Source: Intrasporangium flavum
GTDB lineage: Bacteria; Actinomycetota; Actinomycetes; Actinomycetales; Dermatophilaceae
Assembly: GCF_001956915.1 (NCBI RefSeq)
Contig: NZ_MLJO01000028.1
Span: 24,135 to 88,134, forward strand
Direction: 5' to 3'
Length of the DNA: 64,000 nt
Positions 24,584 through 32,909 of the stretch are shown here, piece by piece. Positions within the stretch are counted from its first letter, which is position 1. The number at the start of each line of letters is the position of its first letter. The notes under the pieces were generated by a model. That model was not told the DNA's origin. It saw only the letters and a program-made list of their open reading frames with translations, and made no database searches. The position numbers and the translations under genes are program-made.

Positions 24584-26911
24584 ATGATCCAGACGAAGGA
24601 CCGACAGCTGCTCATCGGTGGGCAGCCCCGCATCGTCATGGCGGGGGAGGTGCACTACTTCCGGGTGGCCCGCGGGGAGTGGGGTCAGCGGCTCGACCTG
24701 CTCGTCGAGGCCGGCTGCGACACCGTCGCCTCGTACATCCCGTGGATCGTCCACGAGCTGCCCGACGGGTCGATCGACGTCGAGGGCCGGACGCGTCCGG
24801 AGCGTGACGTCGCCGCGTTCATCGACCTCGCGGCCGAGAAGGGGCTGCGGTTCCTCGCCCGGCCGGGGCCGTTCATCATGGCCGAGCTGAAGAACGAGGG
24901 CCTGCCCTACAGCGTCTACCGCGACCACCCGGAGGTCGTGCCATCGGGCTGGGACGGCGTGCCGACGACGTCGCGCACGGTCGACTACCTCGCGCCGGCG
25001 TTCCTCAAGGAGACCGGCCGCTGGTACGACGCGATCATGCCGGTGCTCGCGCCGCGGCTCGAGCCGGTCGGCGGCAACGTCGTCGGCGTGCAGCTCGACA
25101 ACGAGGTCGGGATGCTTGCGTGGGTGACGAACACGCCCGACCTCACCGACGGGCTCGTCGACGCGTTCGGCGCGTTCGTGCGCGACCGTCACGGCGACGC
25201 GTCGCCGTACTCGGCCGCGCCGGGGTCGGACGACTGGGCCTCGCTCGTGCGCTCACCCTCGGAGGCCGACGCGGGGGCTTTGCGCCTCGACCTGGGGCTG
25301 TTCATGCGGCGTCGGTTCGGCGAGTACGTCGCGACGCTGCGCGCGATGTGCGAGGAGCGGGCCGTGCGCGACGTGCCGTTCCTCGTCAACATCCACGGCA
25401 CGGAGGGCGGCAACGGCGCGCCGTTCCCCATCGGCATCAGCCAGCTCGTCGACACCTACTCGGGCATCCCGGGGATGGTCTCGGGCTCGGACCACTACCT
25501 CGGCGAGGCGACGCTCAACACGATGACCGACCTCTACGTCATCAACGCCTACATGGCCGCGGTGCACGACGAGGACCAGCCGCTGACGTCGCTGGAGTTC
25601 GAGGCCGGGTCGGGCGACTACGGCGCAGGCGCGGAGATGCAGTACGACCCGTCGACGGCCGACCTCAAGACGCGCCTGTGCCTCGCCCAGGGCAACAAGC
25701 TCATCAACTACTACCTCTTCGCCGGCGGCATCAACCCGCCCATGGACGAGAAGCTCGGTGACGGCAACGAGCGCGTCTCCTTCACCGGCGAGCGGCACGG
25801 CACGGCGGCGCCGGTCGGCCCTGAAGGGCAGAAGGGATACGCCTACTCGGCGACCGCGGCGGGCATCCACGCCGTGAAGGCGAACGAGCCGTGGCTGGCG
25901 CGGATGACCGAGGACCACGACGACGTGTCGCTCGGGCTGGTGCTCGACGCGTACATGACCGAGTACCACCACCCCGGCTCCGCGCTCATGACCGATGTCG
26001 TCAACGACCTCACGTCGTTCCGCGGGGCGGGCGAGCGCAAGGCGTTGGCGCGGTCACTGCTGCTGGCCGGCTTCCGGTTCGGCGCGACCTGGCTGGAGGC
26101 GTCGGAGCCGGCCGCGGGGTCGACGGTCGTCGTCGGTTCCGGGCGGTACCTGTCGGAGCGGGTGCAGTCGCGGCTCGTGGCGCACCTGTCCGCCGGCGGG
26201 AACGTCGTGCTGCTCGGACGCGTGCCGGAGCGTGACCTCGACGGCACCCCGTGCACGGTGCTGGCCGACGCGCTCGGCGTGACGGGCGCCGTGGTGCGGC
26301 GCGACTTCGAGCACTACTACCCGTCGCTCGTCGCGCACGGGTGGGCGGCGCCGTGGCCGGAGATGCGGGCCGGGTGGGTGCAGCCGCTCTCGCACTCGCG
26401 CGGGGACGTCGTACTGACCGACGTCGACGGTGACGTCTGTGGTGTGGACGTGCCGGTGGGTGACGGGCGGTGCATCCTCCTGGCGGCGCAGCTGCCGTCG
26501 GACCCGGCGTTCTTCGGGCGGGCGCTGGCTGCTCTCGGGGTTCGGCCGGGGCTGCGGCTGGAGACCGAGTGGCCCGGCGTTTTCGCCACGACGATGAGCT
26601 CTTCTGACGGCGAGCGGACGCTGCACCTCATCAACACGTCGGGCTCGCCGGCGCGCGTGACGGTCGGGCTCGACGGCACGGCCATCGCCTCGGGGGTGGA
26701 GCTGGTGCTGCCGGCGCGCAGCGGCCACATCCTGCCGCTCGGGCTCTCGGTCGGCGGACGTCGCCTCGACTGGGCCTCGGCCGAGGTCGCCGGCGTCGGC
26801 TCCGACGGCGCGATCACCTTCCGTCCCGGCGTCGACCCCGACGCGGGAACGACCGTCGTCGTCGACGGTGAGCACGTCCGGCTCGCGCCGGGGGAGCACG
26901 TGCTCGCCTGA
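24584..26911 (+). CDS. GH35-like beta-galactosidase-fold enzyme (putative glucoside hydrolase or transglucosylase)
   Basis: 775-residue protein with a GH35 TIM barrel at the N-terminus: GEVHYFRVARGEW, DTVASYIPWIVHE, FLARPGPFIMAEL, VGVQLDNEVGM with the acid/base Glu, and LTSLEFEAGSGDYG with the likely nucleophile Glu. A flavodoxin-like/GATase-type middle region (VVGSGRYLSERVQ) and C-terminal beta domains follow, as in long GH35 and GH42-like enzymes. No signal peptide. It is the third gene of the rightward operon, 34 bases after GH3. Some GH35 relatives act on beta-1,2-glucosidic links (for example IALB_1185 of Ignavibacterium), which would fit; beta-galactosidase activity is the alternative. 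Confidence 0.82.
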   Translation: MIQTKDRQLLIGGQPRIVMAGEVHYFRVARGEWGQRLDLLVEAGCDTVASYIPWIVHELPDGSIDVEGRTRPERDVAAFIDLAAEKGLRFLARPGPFIMAELKNEGLPYSVYRDHPEVVPSGWDGVPTTSRTVDYLAPAFLKETGRWYDAIMPVLAPRLEPVGGNVVGVQLDNEVGMLAWVTNTPDLTDGLVDAFGAFVRDRHGDASPYSAAPGSDDWASLVRSPSEADAGALRLDLGLFMRRRFGEYVATLRAMCEERAVRDVPFLVNIHGTEGGNGAPFPIGISQLVDTYSGIPGMVSGSDHYLGEATLNTMTDLYVINAYMAAVHDEDQPLTSLEFEAGSGDYGAGAEMQYDPSTADLKTRLCLAQGNKLINYYLFAGGINPPMDEKLGDGNERVSFTGERHGTAAPVGPEGQKGYAYSATAAGIHAVKANEPWLARMTEDHDDVSLGLVLDAYMTEYHHPGSALMTDVVNDLTSFRGAGERKALARSLLLAGFRFGATWLEASEPAAGSTVVVGSGRYLSERVQSRLVAHLSAGGNVVLLGRVPERDLDGTPCTVLADALGVTGAVVRRDFEHYYPSLVAHGWAAPWPEMRAGWVQPLSHSRGDVVLTDVDGDVCGVDVPVGDGRCILLAAQLPSDPAFFGRALAALGVRPGLRLETEWPGVFATTMSSSDGERTLHLINTSGSPARVTVGLDGTAIASGVELVLPARSGHILPLGLSVGGRRLDWASAEVAGVGSDGAITFRPGVDPDAGTTVVVDGEHVRLAPGEHVLA

Positions 26912-26933
26912 CGCCTCGGCGACGGTTCGAAGG

Positions 26934-26970
26934 ACGGCCGGGATGCGACGTGCAGTCGCATCCCGGCCGT
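26934..26970 (+). terminator. Strong terminator hairpin after the glucan-degradation operon
   Basis: Perfect 16-bp stem (26934-26949 with 26955-26970) and a five-base loop, followed by TCTCC. Outer GGTTCG/CGAACC arms (26924-26988) extend the structure. It ends the GH94-GH3-GH35 transcript and marks the left edge of the low-GC defence segment. Confidence 0.85.
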
Positions 26971-27101
26971 TCTCCGTCTCCGAACCTATGCCTCGACGTC
27001 GTAGCCCACTACGCCCAGGGTGCCTGGGTCAGTGCCCCTGGTAGGCCTGAGCGACACGGCGCCGACTAACATCTCAACCAGACGTTCGTCGAGGAGTAGG
27101 A

Positions 27102-27362
27102 GTGCGCGCTTTGCCAGGGGGACCGCCTGACTACACGCCGCGCCCACGCCCTTCCTTCTTGGACACCTTGGTCAGACTCAAGCGCAACGGCTCGGCGCGC
27201 TGGACCGATGTCCGCGGCAAGACCCTCTACGAGTACGACCCAAAGCACGGCGGCGAAATTGAGGCCTACGACGCTAGGACGGGCGTCCATATTGGCGTAC
27301 TCGACATCTACACTGGTGTCATGATCAAGGCACCGGAGCGAGGAAGGACGATCGATGTCTGA
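27102..27362 (+). CDS. Stand-alone colicin E3-like ribonuclease toxin
   Basis: 86-residue protein matching the cytotoxic domain of colicin E3 (16S rRNA endonuclease) over most of its length: RWTDVRGKTLYEYDPKHGGE, then AYDARTGVHIGVLD, IYTGVMIKAPERGR. The Asp, His and downstream Glu/Arg expected at the active site are present in D-X2-H-G and GR near the C-terminus, with one residue inserted before the Glu. No receptor-binding or translocation domain is fused, so it probably acts inside the producer cell. GTG 27102 follows GAGGAGTAGG. It overlaps the next gene by eight bases, as toxin/immunity pairs do. Confidence 0.72.
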   Translation: MRALPGGPPDYTPRPRPSFLDTLVRLKRNGSARWTDVRGKTLYEYDPKHGGEIEAYDARTGVHIGVLDIYTGVMIKAPERGRTIDV

Positions 27363-27687
27363 GACGTACATAGACGCGCTCCTCGCCGGGAGTGCCACGA
27401 TGGATGACTTCCGCGCCTACGTTGAGGCATGGCACAGGGCAGACTTTCCCGAAGGGCAAGCCGTCCCGGAGGTGTACGAGTTTCTCGGCTTGACGTGGGA
27501 CGAGTACCGCTTCGTCGCGCTGGATGAGACGCGACTCCGATATGTGGCGGCCGCCCGTCGACACAACCAACCTCTGGACGCCTTCGAGCAGTCAGCCGGG
27601 CAGCTCGCCCTTGCTGCCAGGGCCGGTGATTCTCGAGAACTCAGCGAATTGGTCGCCTACTTAGTGGATCAAGGTGTCCTTGAGTAG
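27355..27687 (+). CDS. Putative antitoxin/immunity partner of the E3-like RNase
   Basis: 110-residue acidic, helical protein of no family I can name. It starts inside the toxin gene (eight-base overlap) and its own end overlaps the metalloprotease gene by 14 bases, so all three are translationally coupled. Segments WHRADFPEGQAVPEVYEFLGLTWDEYRFVALDE are split by prolines and rich in acidic residues, as expected for a protein that neutralises a basic nuclease. The immunity/antitoxin role is inferred from position and charge only. Confidence 0.6.
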   Translation: MSETYIDALLAGSATMDDFRAYVEAWHRADFPEGQAVPEVYEFLGLTWDEYRFVALDETRLRYVAAARRHNQPLDAFEQSAGQLALAARAGDSRELSELVAYLVDQGVLE

Positions 27688-28669
27688 TCCGCCTGAGGCC
27701 GCTGAGTGGCTCGCTCCGCCACCGGACGAACCAATTGATAGGATCGCAGACCGCTTGTTTGAGGGCGGAAGTATCCCCGTCGACGTCGAACGACTGGTGC
27801 GCGATCGGATAGACGTCGATGTGGTTGACTGGCCCTTCGGCGTGGACGCGCTACTGATTTGGCATAATGGAGTACCCTCGCGAGTCCTAATTCGCAATCG
27901 CCCCGTGAATTATGCGCGCCGTGTCCGCATGACGTTCGCCCACGAGCTTGCCCATATCGTCATTCCGTGGCATGTCGGCTACGGCCCTGAGTCATGCACT
28001 TCGGATGTCTCCGACAGCCTCGAAGATAACTATGTGCGCACGCAGGAAAACGAGGCAAGGAATTTCGCGGGACGGCTACTCCTCCCATACTCTGAGTTGG
28101 CGCGCGCAGCGAGCGGTGTGAGTCTCCAGGCATTTTTGGATAACCTGGACAGATTTGAAGCTTCTGCATGGGCAACGACTCTCCGTCTCACCCAGATCCT
28201 GCGCTCAGGCTTCATTTTCGGCGGAAACTTCACGGATTCGAGCCAGTTGGATGTCTTGCGCACCCCTGGCACTCGCAGCGTTTCTTTAGGGGAGGCGCAA
28301 CGTAGCGCTGTCGATGAGGGGACATTCACGGTTGGAGGGCGCGACGTCCAGTGGTTCCAGTTGACCGATGCCGAGGTGTTTGCCCCATCCCAGGATCCTC
28401 GTAAACCGAGTGAGATTATTAAATCGATACTATTTGACGTCTATCCAGCCAAGACCACCGAAGAGCGAGACGGCATCTTCTACAGTACTCAGGGTATGCT
28501 CGGCGCGGCGCTCAGCCAAGGCGTCTTCGACACCCCAGATGCGTTGTTGCGTCAAGCGAGACACCGCCTCAAGACAGGCGTAGAGCGTGAGATTCGTTCG
28601 CACGTTGATTGGGATGCTTACGTGTTGAAAACGGTCGAGAACCGCGCCCGTAAGCTAGGTCTCCTCTAG
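27674..28669 (+). CDS. ImmA/IrrE family metallo-endopeptidase
   Basis: 331-residue soluble zinc protease. The motif FAHELAHIVIP (HEXXH) is near residue 88 and QENEARNFAGRLLLP supplies the third zinc ligand and the family helix. A C-terminal region of about 150 residues is not part of the usual short ImmA core. Known relatives cleave or release repressors or antitoxins (ImmA on ImmR, IrrE on DdrO). GTG 27674 lies within the end of the upstream gene. Here the natural target would be the putative antitoxin or the toxin complex. Base composition is lower in G+C than in the flanking chromosome, with A/T-rich codons around 28400-28440. Confidence 0.82.
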   Translation: MSLSSPPEAAEWLAPPPDEPIDRIADRLFEGGSIPVDVERLVRDRIDVDVVDWPFGVDALLIWHNGVPSRVLIRNRPVNYARRVRMTFAHELAHIVIPWHVGYGPESCTSDVSDSLEDNYVRTQENEARNFAGRLLLPYSELARAASGVSLQAFLDNLDRFEASAWATTLRLTQILRSGFIFGGNFTDSSQLDVLRTPGTRSVSLGEAQRSAVDEGTFTVGGRDVQWFQLTDAEVFAPSQDPRKPSEIIKSILFDVYPAKTTEERDGIFYSTQGMLGAALSQGVFDTPDALLRQARHRLKTGVEREIRSHVDWDAYVLKTVENRARKLGLL

Positions 28670-29468
28670 GTGAGGGAAGCGGCTACCCCATGGACCTAAT
28701 GGCGTAGAACGCGATCGCCTCAACGGTTGGTACCGGCGGAAGAATCGGCTGGACCGCGGCGCCCGTAGCCGCGGCGCCTCAAATCGCCAACGATGGGAGT
28801 GTCCTTTCAGCCTGGCGATGCAGGATGCTATACCCCGTGCGACGTTCCTCTAAGCCCCTCCGCATGGACCCAGATCGACTTCATCCATGCACCATCGGCT
28901 TCGGGTGTGGACGAGTACGTCTTACCGTCGCGAGGTAGGCCGCCTTGCTGACACGCACTTCTTTTCAGTCAACAAATGGGCGATGAGCCCGGCCCGAGAC
29001 GAACTGCGAGATTAGTTCGGATTTGACGTCCTTACCGTCGAGCGTCGAGCGTCGCGCAACGAGCAAGGTCCCGCGGTGTCGCTCAACTGCCGGAGGTAAG
29101 TGCCATCCCAGTGGCCAACTGGGTTCCATGGCATCGAACCCGCGGTACTCGTAGAGGCGCTTCGCCAAACCACGCCGGCCCGATGCGTCGGCACTCGCCT
29201 TGCCGATGTATGGGACTTGCGCCCCTGGCGCCTCGTGGCAGTCTCACTCCTTTTCGGCTTACCGATGGTATGGCGCGACGCCCTAGCCAGGGAGAGTCAC
29301 CCGCGCACACCCCTCGACTCGCCCGACTCGGTGGTCTCCGGCAACTGAACTCGCGAATGTCGGCAGAAACCTGGCGTCCAGTGGTGGAACCGGAGCAGGG
29401 TGGTGGATATTTTGGTCCAGCCCGGGTTCATCCGATCCGGCACACACCGTCCAAACATGGAGAGCCAA
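28670..29468. other. About 800 bases without a convincing gene, possible gene remnants
   Basis: No frame has the codon bias of its neighbours and no complete domain is recognisable. On the minus strand around 28965-29200 two frames contain protein-like fragments (KRLYEYRGFDAMEPSWPLG and WDGTYLRQLSDTAGP), which would fit a decayed gene with a frameshift. A GGCGCC/GGCGCC inverted repeat lies near 28758-28781. It is otherwise unremarkable. Confidence 0.5.
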
Positions 29469-30809
29469 GTGCCAGATCCGAGTTCGAAAGTGCTGGACGG
29501 TAACATCGGATTCTTTTGGCCTCAAGAGGCCCAAGGCACCGCGGACCTTAGCGACGCACTACTCATCCGTGGGTATATCCATCAGACGGCGGATTCGCTC
29601 GTCGAAGTCCGGGCATTGGATGAGCACCGTTCCGTGCGCGGAATGTTTGGCATGGGCGCGAGAGCCCGTGCGGTGGCCCTCTTCGGTGCGGCTGAGGAGA
29701 CGGGCCTGCTTGTTCCAGAAGTGCTGGGTACGGGAGTCAATGCGCAATTCGGGGGTTCGAAGGCTTCGATCTTGCGCTACCGAGCTAGGGCGCTCATTAC
29801 GGGAGTAGAGGTCCGGGCAGCGAAGAGCAGCCGAGTCCAGTCGGCCTCTCTCACGTTTCAGGAGGGCCTCAGTTTCGCAGAGCTTACGGCCATTCACGAG
29901 AGTCACAAGGTGGATCCCGAGTCTAACTTGGTGACCGAGGCGACGTTCACGCTGCGTGCCAATTCCTCGCCTCTCAACGGCGGGACACACGGGTCATTCA
30001 ATGTGAACCTAGCCCCTGACTGGGCTACCTCTGGAACGTCTACGAAGCGGACGCTGAGTTCTGGATTGACGATCGGGCTGTCTGTCGCTCGTCCCCGTCC
30101 CTTCAGCGACTTTCGACCATTGTTATTGGGCCTACAGGATCTTCTAAACCTTGCCTACGACCGCTTCGTCCCCGCGGATGGTGGACGGGCTGTCGTCCAT
30201 GGCTGTCAGGACCATGGGCACTCCTACTTGTGGATGGAGGAGGTGATGGTTCAGCCGCCTCACATCGCGAGGGCAAGTACAGCCAAGGAGTCTGTACCCC
30301 TGTTTACGCTTGCGGACCTCGGTGGACCCGAAGGGTTTCGGAGGTGGTTGTCGCTTCGCGACCGATTCCCGGATGTCACGGTCGTTGTTGCGTCGGGTTA
30401 CCGCGTTGGCGGAGGCCGACAGCCGTCCCGCCTCTTGGAGGTCGCCGCAGCCATCGAGTACTACGTCAACGCTAACCGTAAGGCGGGAGCGACTTGGGCG
30501 AAGAAGGTTAGCGCCCCGTCGCACGCAGAAGCCCTTGCGCGACACGTCGGCAAGCCATTCGAGTCGCTCGTGGGCGATCATTCAGTCTGGGCCAAGACGT
30601 TTCTCACGACGTACAACGGCGTTAAACACGACCCGGCCTTCCAGCGCGACCCAGAAGTGTTACAGCTGCTCTCTTGGTCGGGTCAGGTCCTGCTGCTTGG
30701 CGCGCTGCTTGACCGCTCAGCCCGTACCAAGGCACCTAGCCGCAAGATCCTCAGCGATCGGAGGCTCGAGGGTGGAGGCGAGCGTCTGCGCGCGATCCTG
30801 AAGACATGA
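29469..30809 (+). CDS. ApeA-like protein with C-terminal HEPN domain (predicted antiphage RNase)
   Basis: About 446 residues. The N-terminal part (GNIGFFWPQEAQGTADLSDALLIRG) resembles the ApeA N-terminal domain, a beta-rich module of antiviral HEPN proteins. The C-terminal helices contain VAAAIEYYVNANRKAGATWA and TTYNGVKHDP, the HEPN RX4-6H region in a variant without the usual arginine. Family members are predicted or shown RNases that abort infection. GTG 29469 is chosen for its GGAGA ribosome site; ATG 29457 or GTG 29400 are alternatives. It is a single gene inside the defence segment, with codon use less G/C-biased than the flanking chromosome. Confidence 0.6.
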   Translation: MPDPSSKVLDGNIGFFWPQEAQGTADLSDALLIRGYIHQTADSLVEVRALDEHRSVRGMFGMGARARAVALFGAAEETGLLVPEVLGTGVNAQFGGSKASILRYRARALITGVEVRAAKSSRVQSASLTFQEGLSFAELTAIHESHKVDPESNLVTEATFTLRANSSPLNGGTHGSFNVNLAPDWATSGTSTKRTLSSGLTIGLSVARPRPFSDFRPLLLGLQDLLNLAYDRFVPADGGRAVVHGCQDHGHSYLWMEEVMVQPPHIARASTAKESVPLFTLADLGGPEGFRRWLSLRDRFPDVTVVVASGYRVGGGRQPSRLLEVAAAIEYYVNANRKAGATWAKKVSAPSHAEALARHVGKPFESLVGDHSVWAKTFLTTYNGVKHDPAFQRDPEVLQLLSWSGQVLLLGALLDRSARTKAPSRKILSDRRLEGGGERLRAILKT

Positions 30810-30972
30810 CCCTTGTTTGCTGCACGATTATCTGCATGTCTAACTGATCCTGCCCCCTGGGTCCCGATGCAAGCACTGCGAGCTGAGGAAAGCCCCATCA
30901 GCTGGATCGCAGAAACGGTCGAGTGTGTGTCACATCGCCGCAAACGGGTTGAGAGCGAGAAGCTGCACCGCG

Positions 30973-31581
30973 TCAGTCATCCTTGGCAGAGCCAAAATTG
31001 TGCCGACGCGGTTCGAAGGCTGGCTCGCGATGAACGGCCGCATTGGAGGCATGGCGCGGTTGCACGAGCGCCCAGCGACGCCAGCGTATCCCTCTAGAGT
31101 CCACGAAGGAGATGTCCACTGTTGCTCCGCGGGTCTGTTCCAGTGGTAGCAACTCGCCCTGACCATCCCGAAACTCGACCGGCACCCGGAATGCCTGCCG
31201 CGCGTTCAAAATGTTAACGCTGGCGCCCGGACCCAGTGCATATGTCCAGTTTGCCGGGGCGAAGACATTATCGAGATACGCGGCCTCCACAACTAGGGCG
31301 CCGACTGGCTCGTCACTTGTATTCGTGACGTGCACGACGCCCGTCGGGCTTCCGTTGGTTACATAGGAGACGATCTGTCGCGCTTGACGGGCCGCGTAGT
31401 CGGCGCGCTCCTGACGGCGGCGATGGCTTTCTTCTCGAGATAGCTCCCACGCCGCAAGCCCCAACCTGTGTGCTTCTGCAGCTTCTCGGCGCGCGCCCCT
31501 GGCTTGGTAGAGAGCAAGCGAGACAGCTACGACTGTTCCGATACTTGCCACCCACGTTGGGATGTCCCCCCATTCGAGCAT
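30973..31581 (-). CDS. Hypothetical protein with one N-terminal membrane anchor
   Basis: 202 residues. The N-terminus (IPTWVASIGTVVAVSLALYQ) is a single transmembrane helix, followed by an Arg/Glu-rich coiled coil (about residues 28-70) and a beta-sandwich-like domain (GVVHVTNTSDEPVGALVVE). This anchor-plus-coiled-coil design is common in uncharacterised actinobacterial proteins found in variable regions. Only gene on the minus strand of the island core. Function unknown. Confidence 0.7.
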   Translation of the reverse strand: MLEWGDIPTWVASIGTVVAVSLALYQARGARREAAEAHRLGLAAWELSREESHRRRQERADYAARQARQIVSYVTNGSPTGVVHVTNTSDEPVGALVVEAAYLDNVFAPANWTYALGPGASVNILNARQAFRVPVEFRDGQGELLPLEQTRGATVDISFVDSRGIRWRRWALVQPRHASNAAVHREPAFEPRRHNFGSAKDD

Positions 31582-31836
31582 GGCGCCATCTTAAGCGGTT
31601 GAGGCCTCGCCCCTTTCAGCAGCGCCAGCGGACGACTCGGCCCAGTTGCGGCCCGATGAGGTCCCAAACTCATGTACTTGTTGCCCCTGGAGCCCGGATC
31701 GACCGCATCACGACCGCCCGACGTCGCGGCGTCAGCGCGGTTGGACCCCTAGTTGCGTGACGGTCACGCCCATGCCCAGCGGCGCCTCCCCATCGTCAGG
31801 ACACCGCTGATCTACGTCGTAAAGTAGCCTCGCTTC

Positions 31837-32670
31837 ATGTCCTTCCCCGCCCACGTTCTAAACGTCTTCATCGCGTCACCGGGCGACACGAGTGCATATC
31901 GCGATGCCGTGGAGCGCGCGCTGCACCGGTGGAACGGTGTCCGCTCGGAGCGCGCGGGGGTCGTTCTGCTGCCGCGTCGATGGGAGGTTGACGGCGTTCC
32001 ACTTATGGGTGGCGACGGACAAAGCCAACTCAACACACAGCTCGTCGACAAGGCGGACATCGTCATCGGTATATTTCACACGCGTTTAGGTCAGCCGACG
32101 CCCCGATCCAAGTCGGGAACGGCCGAAGAGATTGAGCGAACACATGCTGCTGGGAAGCCAGTGCACGTGTATCGGTCGACCGCCCCCCTGCCCGTCGATG
32201 TGGACACGAAAAAAGTCGAGGAATTGCGCACATTCTTGGCCGAAATGGAGAAGGATGGCTTAACGGGTTCATTTGCGACTGATGAGGATTTGCAGAGTCA
32301 GGTGCAGGCCGCAATAGAGCACGATCTAACGTCACTCAGCCTTGGGGTCGCCATAGCGCCCAGCCAAGGATCGCCGCACGCTGTACTCCGCGCGCACTTC
32401 GAGCCGTCAAGCACAACCAGCTATTTGAGGATCGCCAATCACGGGAATGCAACTGCGATGGGGGTTTCATTCAAACTTGAACCGATCGGTGACGGCGTGG
32501 TGCCCAACATGTGGGATGAAACGAAGCCGGACTTGATTCCAAACTCGGATTACCCTTACCCCTTGCTGACTCATTCTGGAACGCCAAATGCTGTTCGGGT
32601 CCGCATGTCATGGAGAGAGGAGGATGCCGAAGATTACTACCAAGAGCAAACCGTTAGCCTGCTCGGCTAG
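31837..32670 (+). CDS. DUF4062 domain protein, predicted TIR/SLOG-like effector
   Basis: 277 residues. The N-terminal DUF4062 domain is clear: VLNVFIASPGDTSAYRDAV at the first strand and helix, QLNTQLVDKADIVIGIFHTRLG in the middle, and SGTAEEIERTHAAGKPVHVY. This Rossmann-like fold is related to nucleotide-binding or TIR-type modules seen in defence and signalling proteins. The C-terminal 100 residues form a separate beta-rich domain (SYLRIANHGNATAMGVSFKL) that may sense a ligand. It sits among defence-type genes. The enzymatic activity is not established. Confidence 0.7.
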   Translation: MSFPAHVLNVFIASPGDTSAYRDAVERALHRWNGVRSERAGVVLLPRRWEVDGVPLMGGDGQSQLNTQLVDKADIVIGIFHTRLGQPTPRSKSGTAEEIERTHAAGKPVHVYRSTAPLPVDVDTKKVEELRTFLAEMEKDGLTGSFATDEDLQSQVQAAIEHDLTSLSLGVAIAPSQGSPHAVLRAHFEPSSTTSYLRIANHGNATAMGVSFKLEPIGDGVVPNMWDETKPDLIPNSDYPYPLLTHSGTPNAVRVRMSWREEDAEDYYQEQTVSLLG

Positions 32671-32909
32671 TCCTTAGATTGCCGTCTTCCGTTACAGGTC
32701 GCCCGCCCCGCACGGGAGCAGCGCAAGGTACGCATGGTGTGGACGACGAGTAGTCGACCCCAACGCCCCGGTTTAGGACCGGTCGGCAGAGACCCCCTCA
32801 GCGACTGCGTCGGCGCCGTCTGGCTCCGGAGCGTCGTCCGATTGCATGTGGCGAACGCTGAAGCGTGTCGAATCGCCGGATGCCCTAGCTCAGGCGTAAC
32901 GCTGTCCAG

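Noticed and set aside
28965..29200. Short minus-strand proteins in the gene-poor part of the island
   Set aside because: Protein-like pieces occur in two different frames without ribosome sites; at most a decayed remnant.
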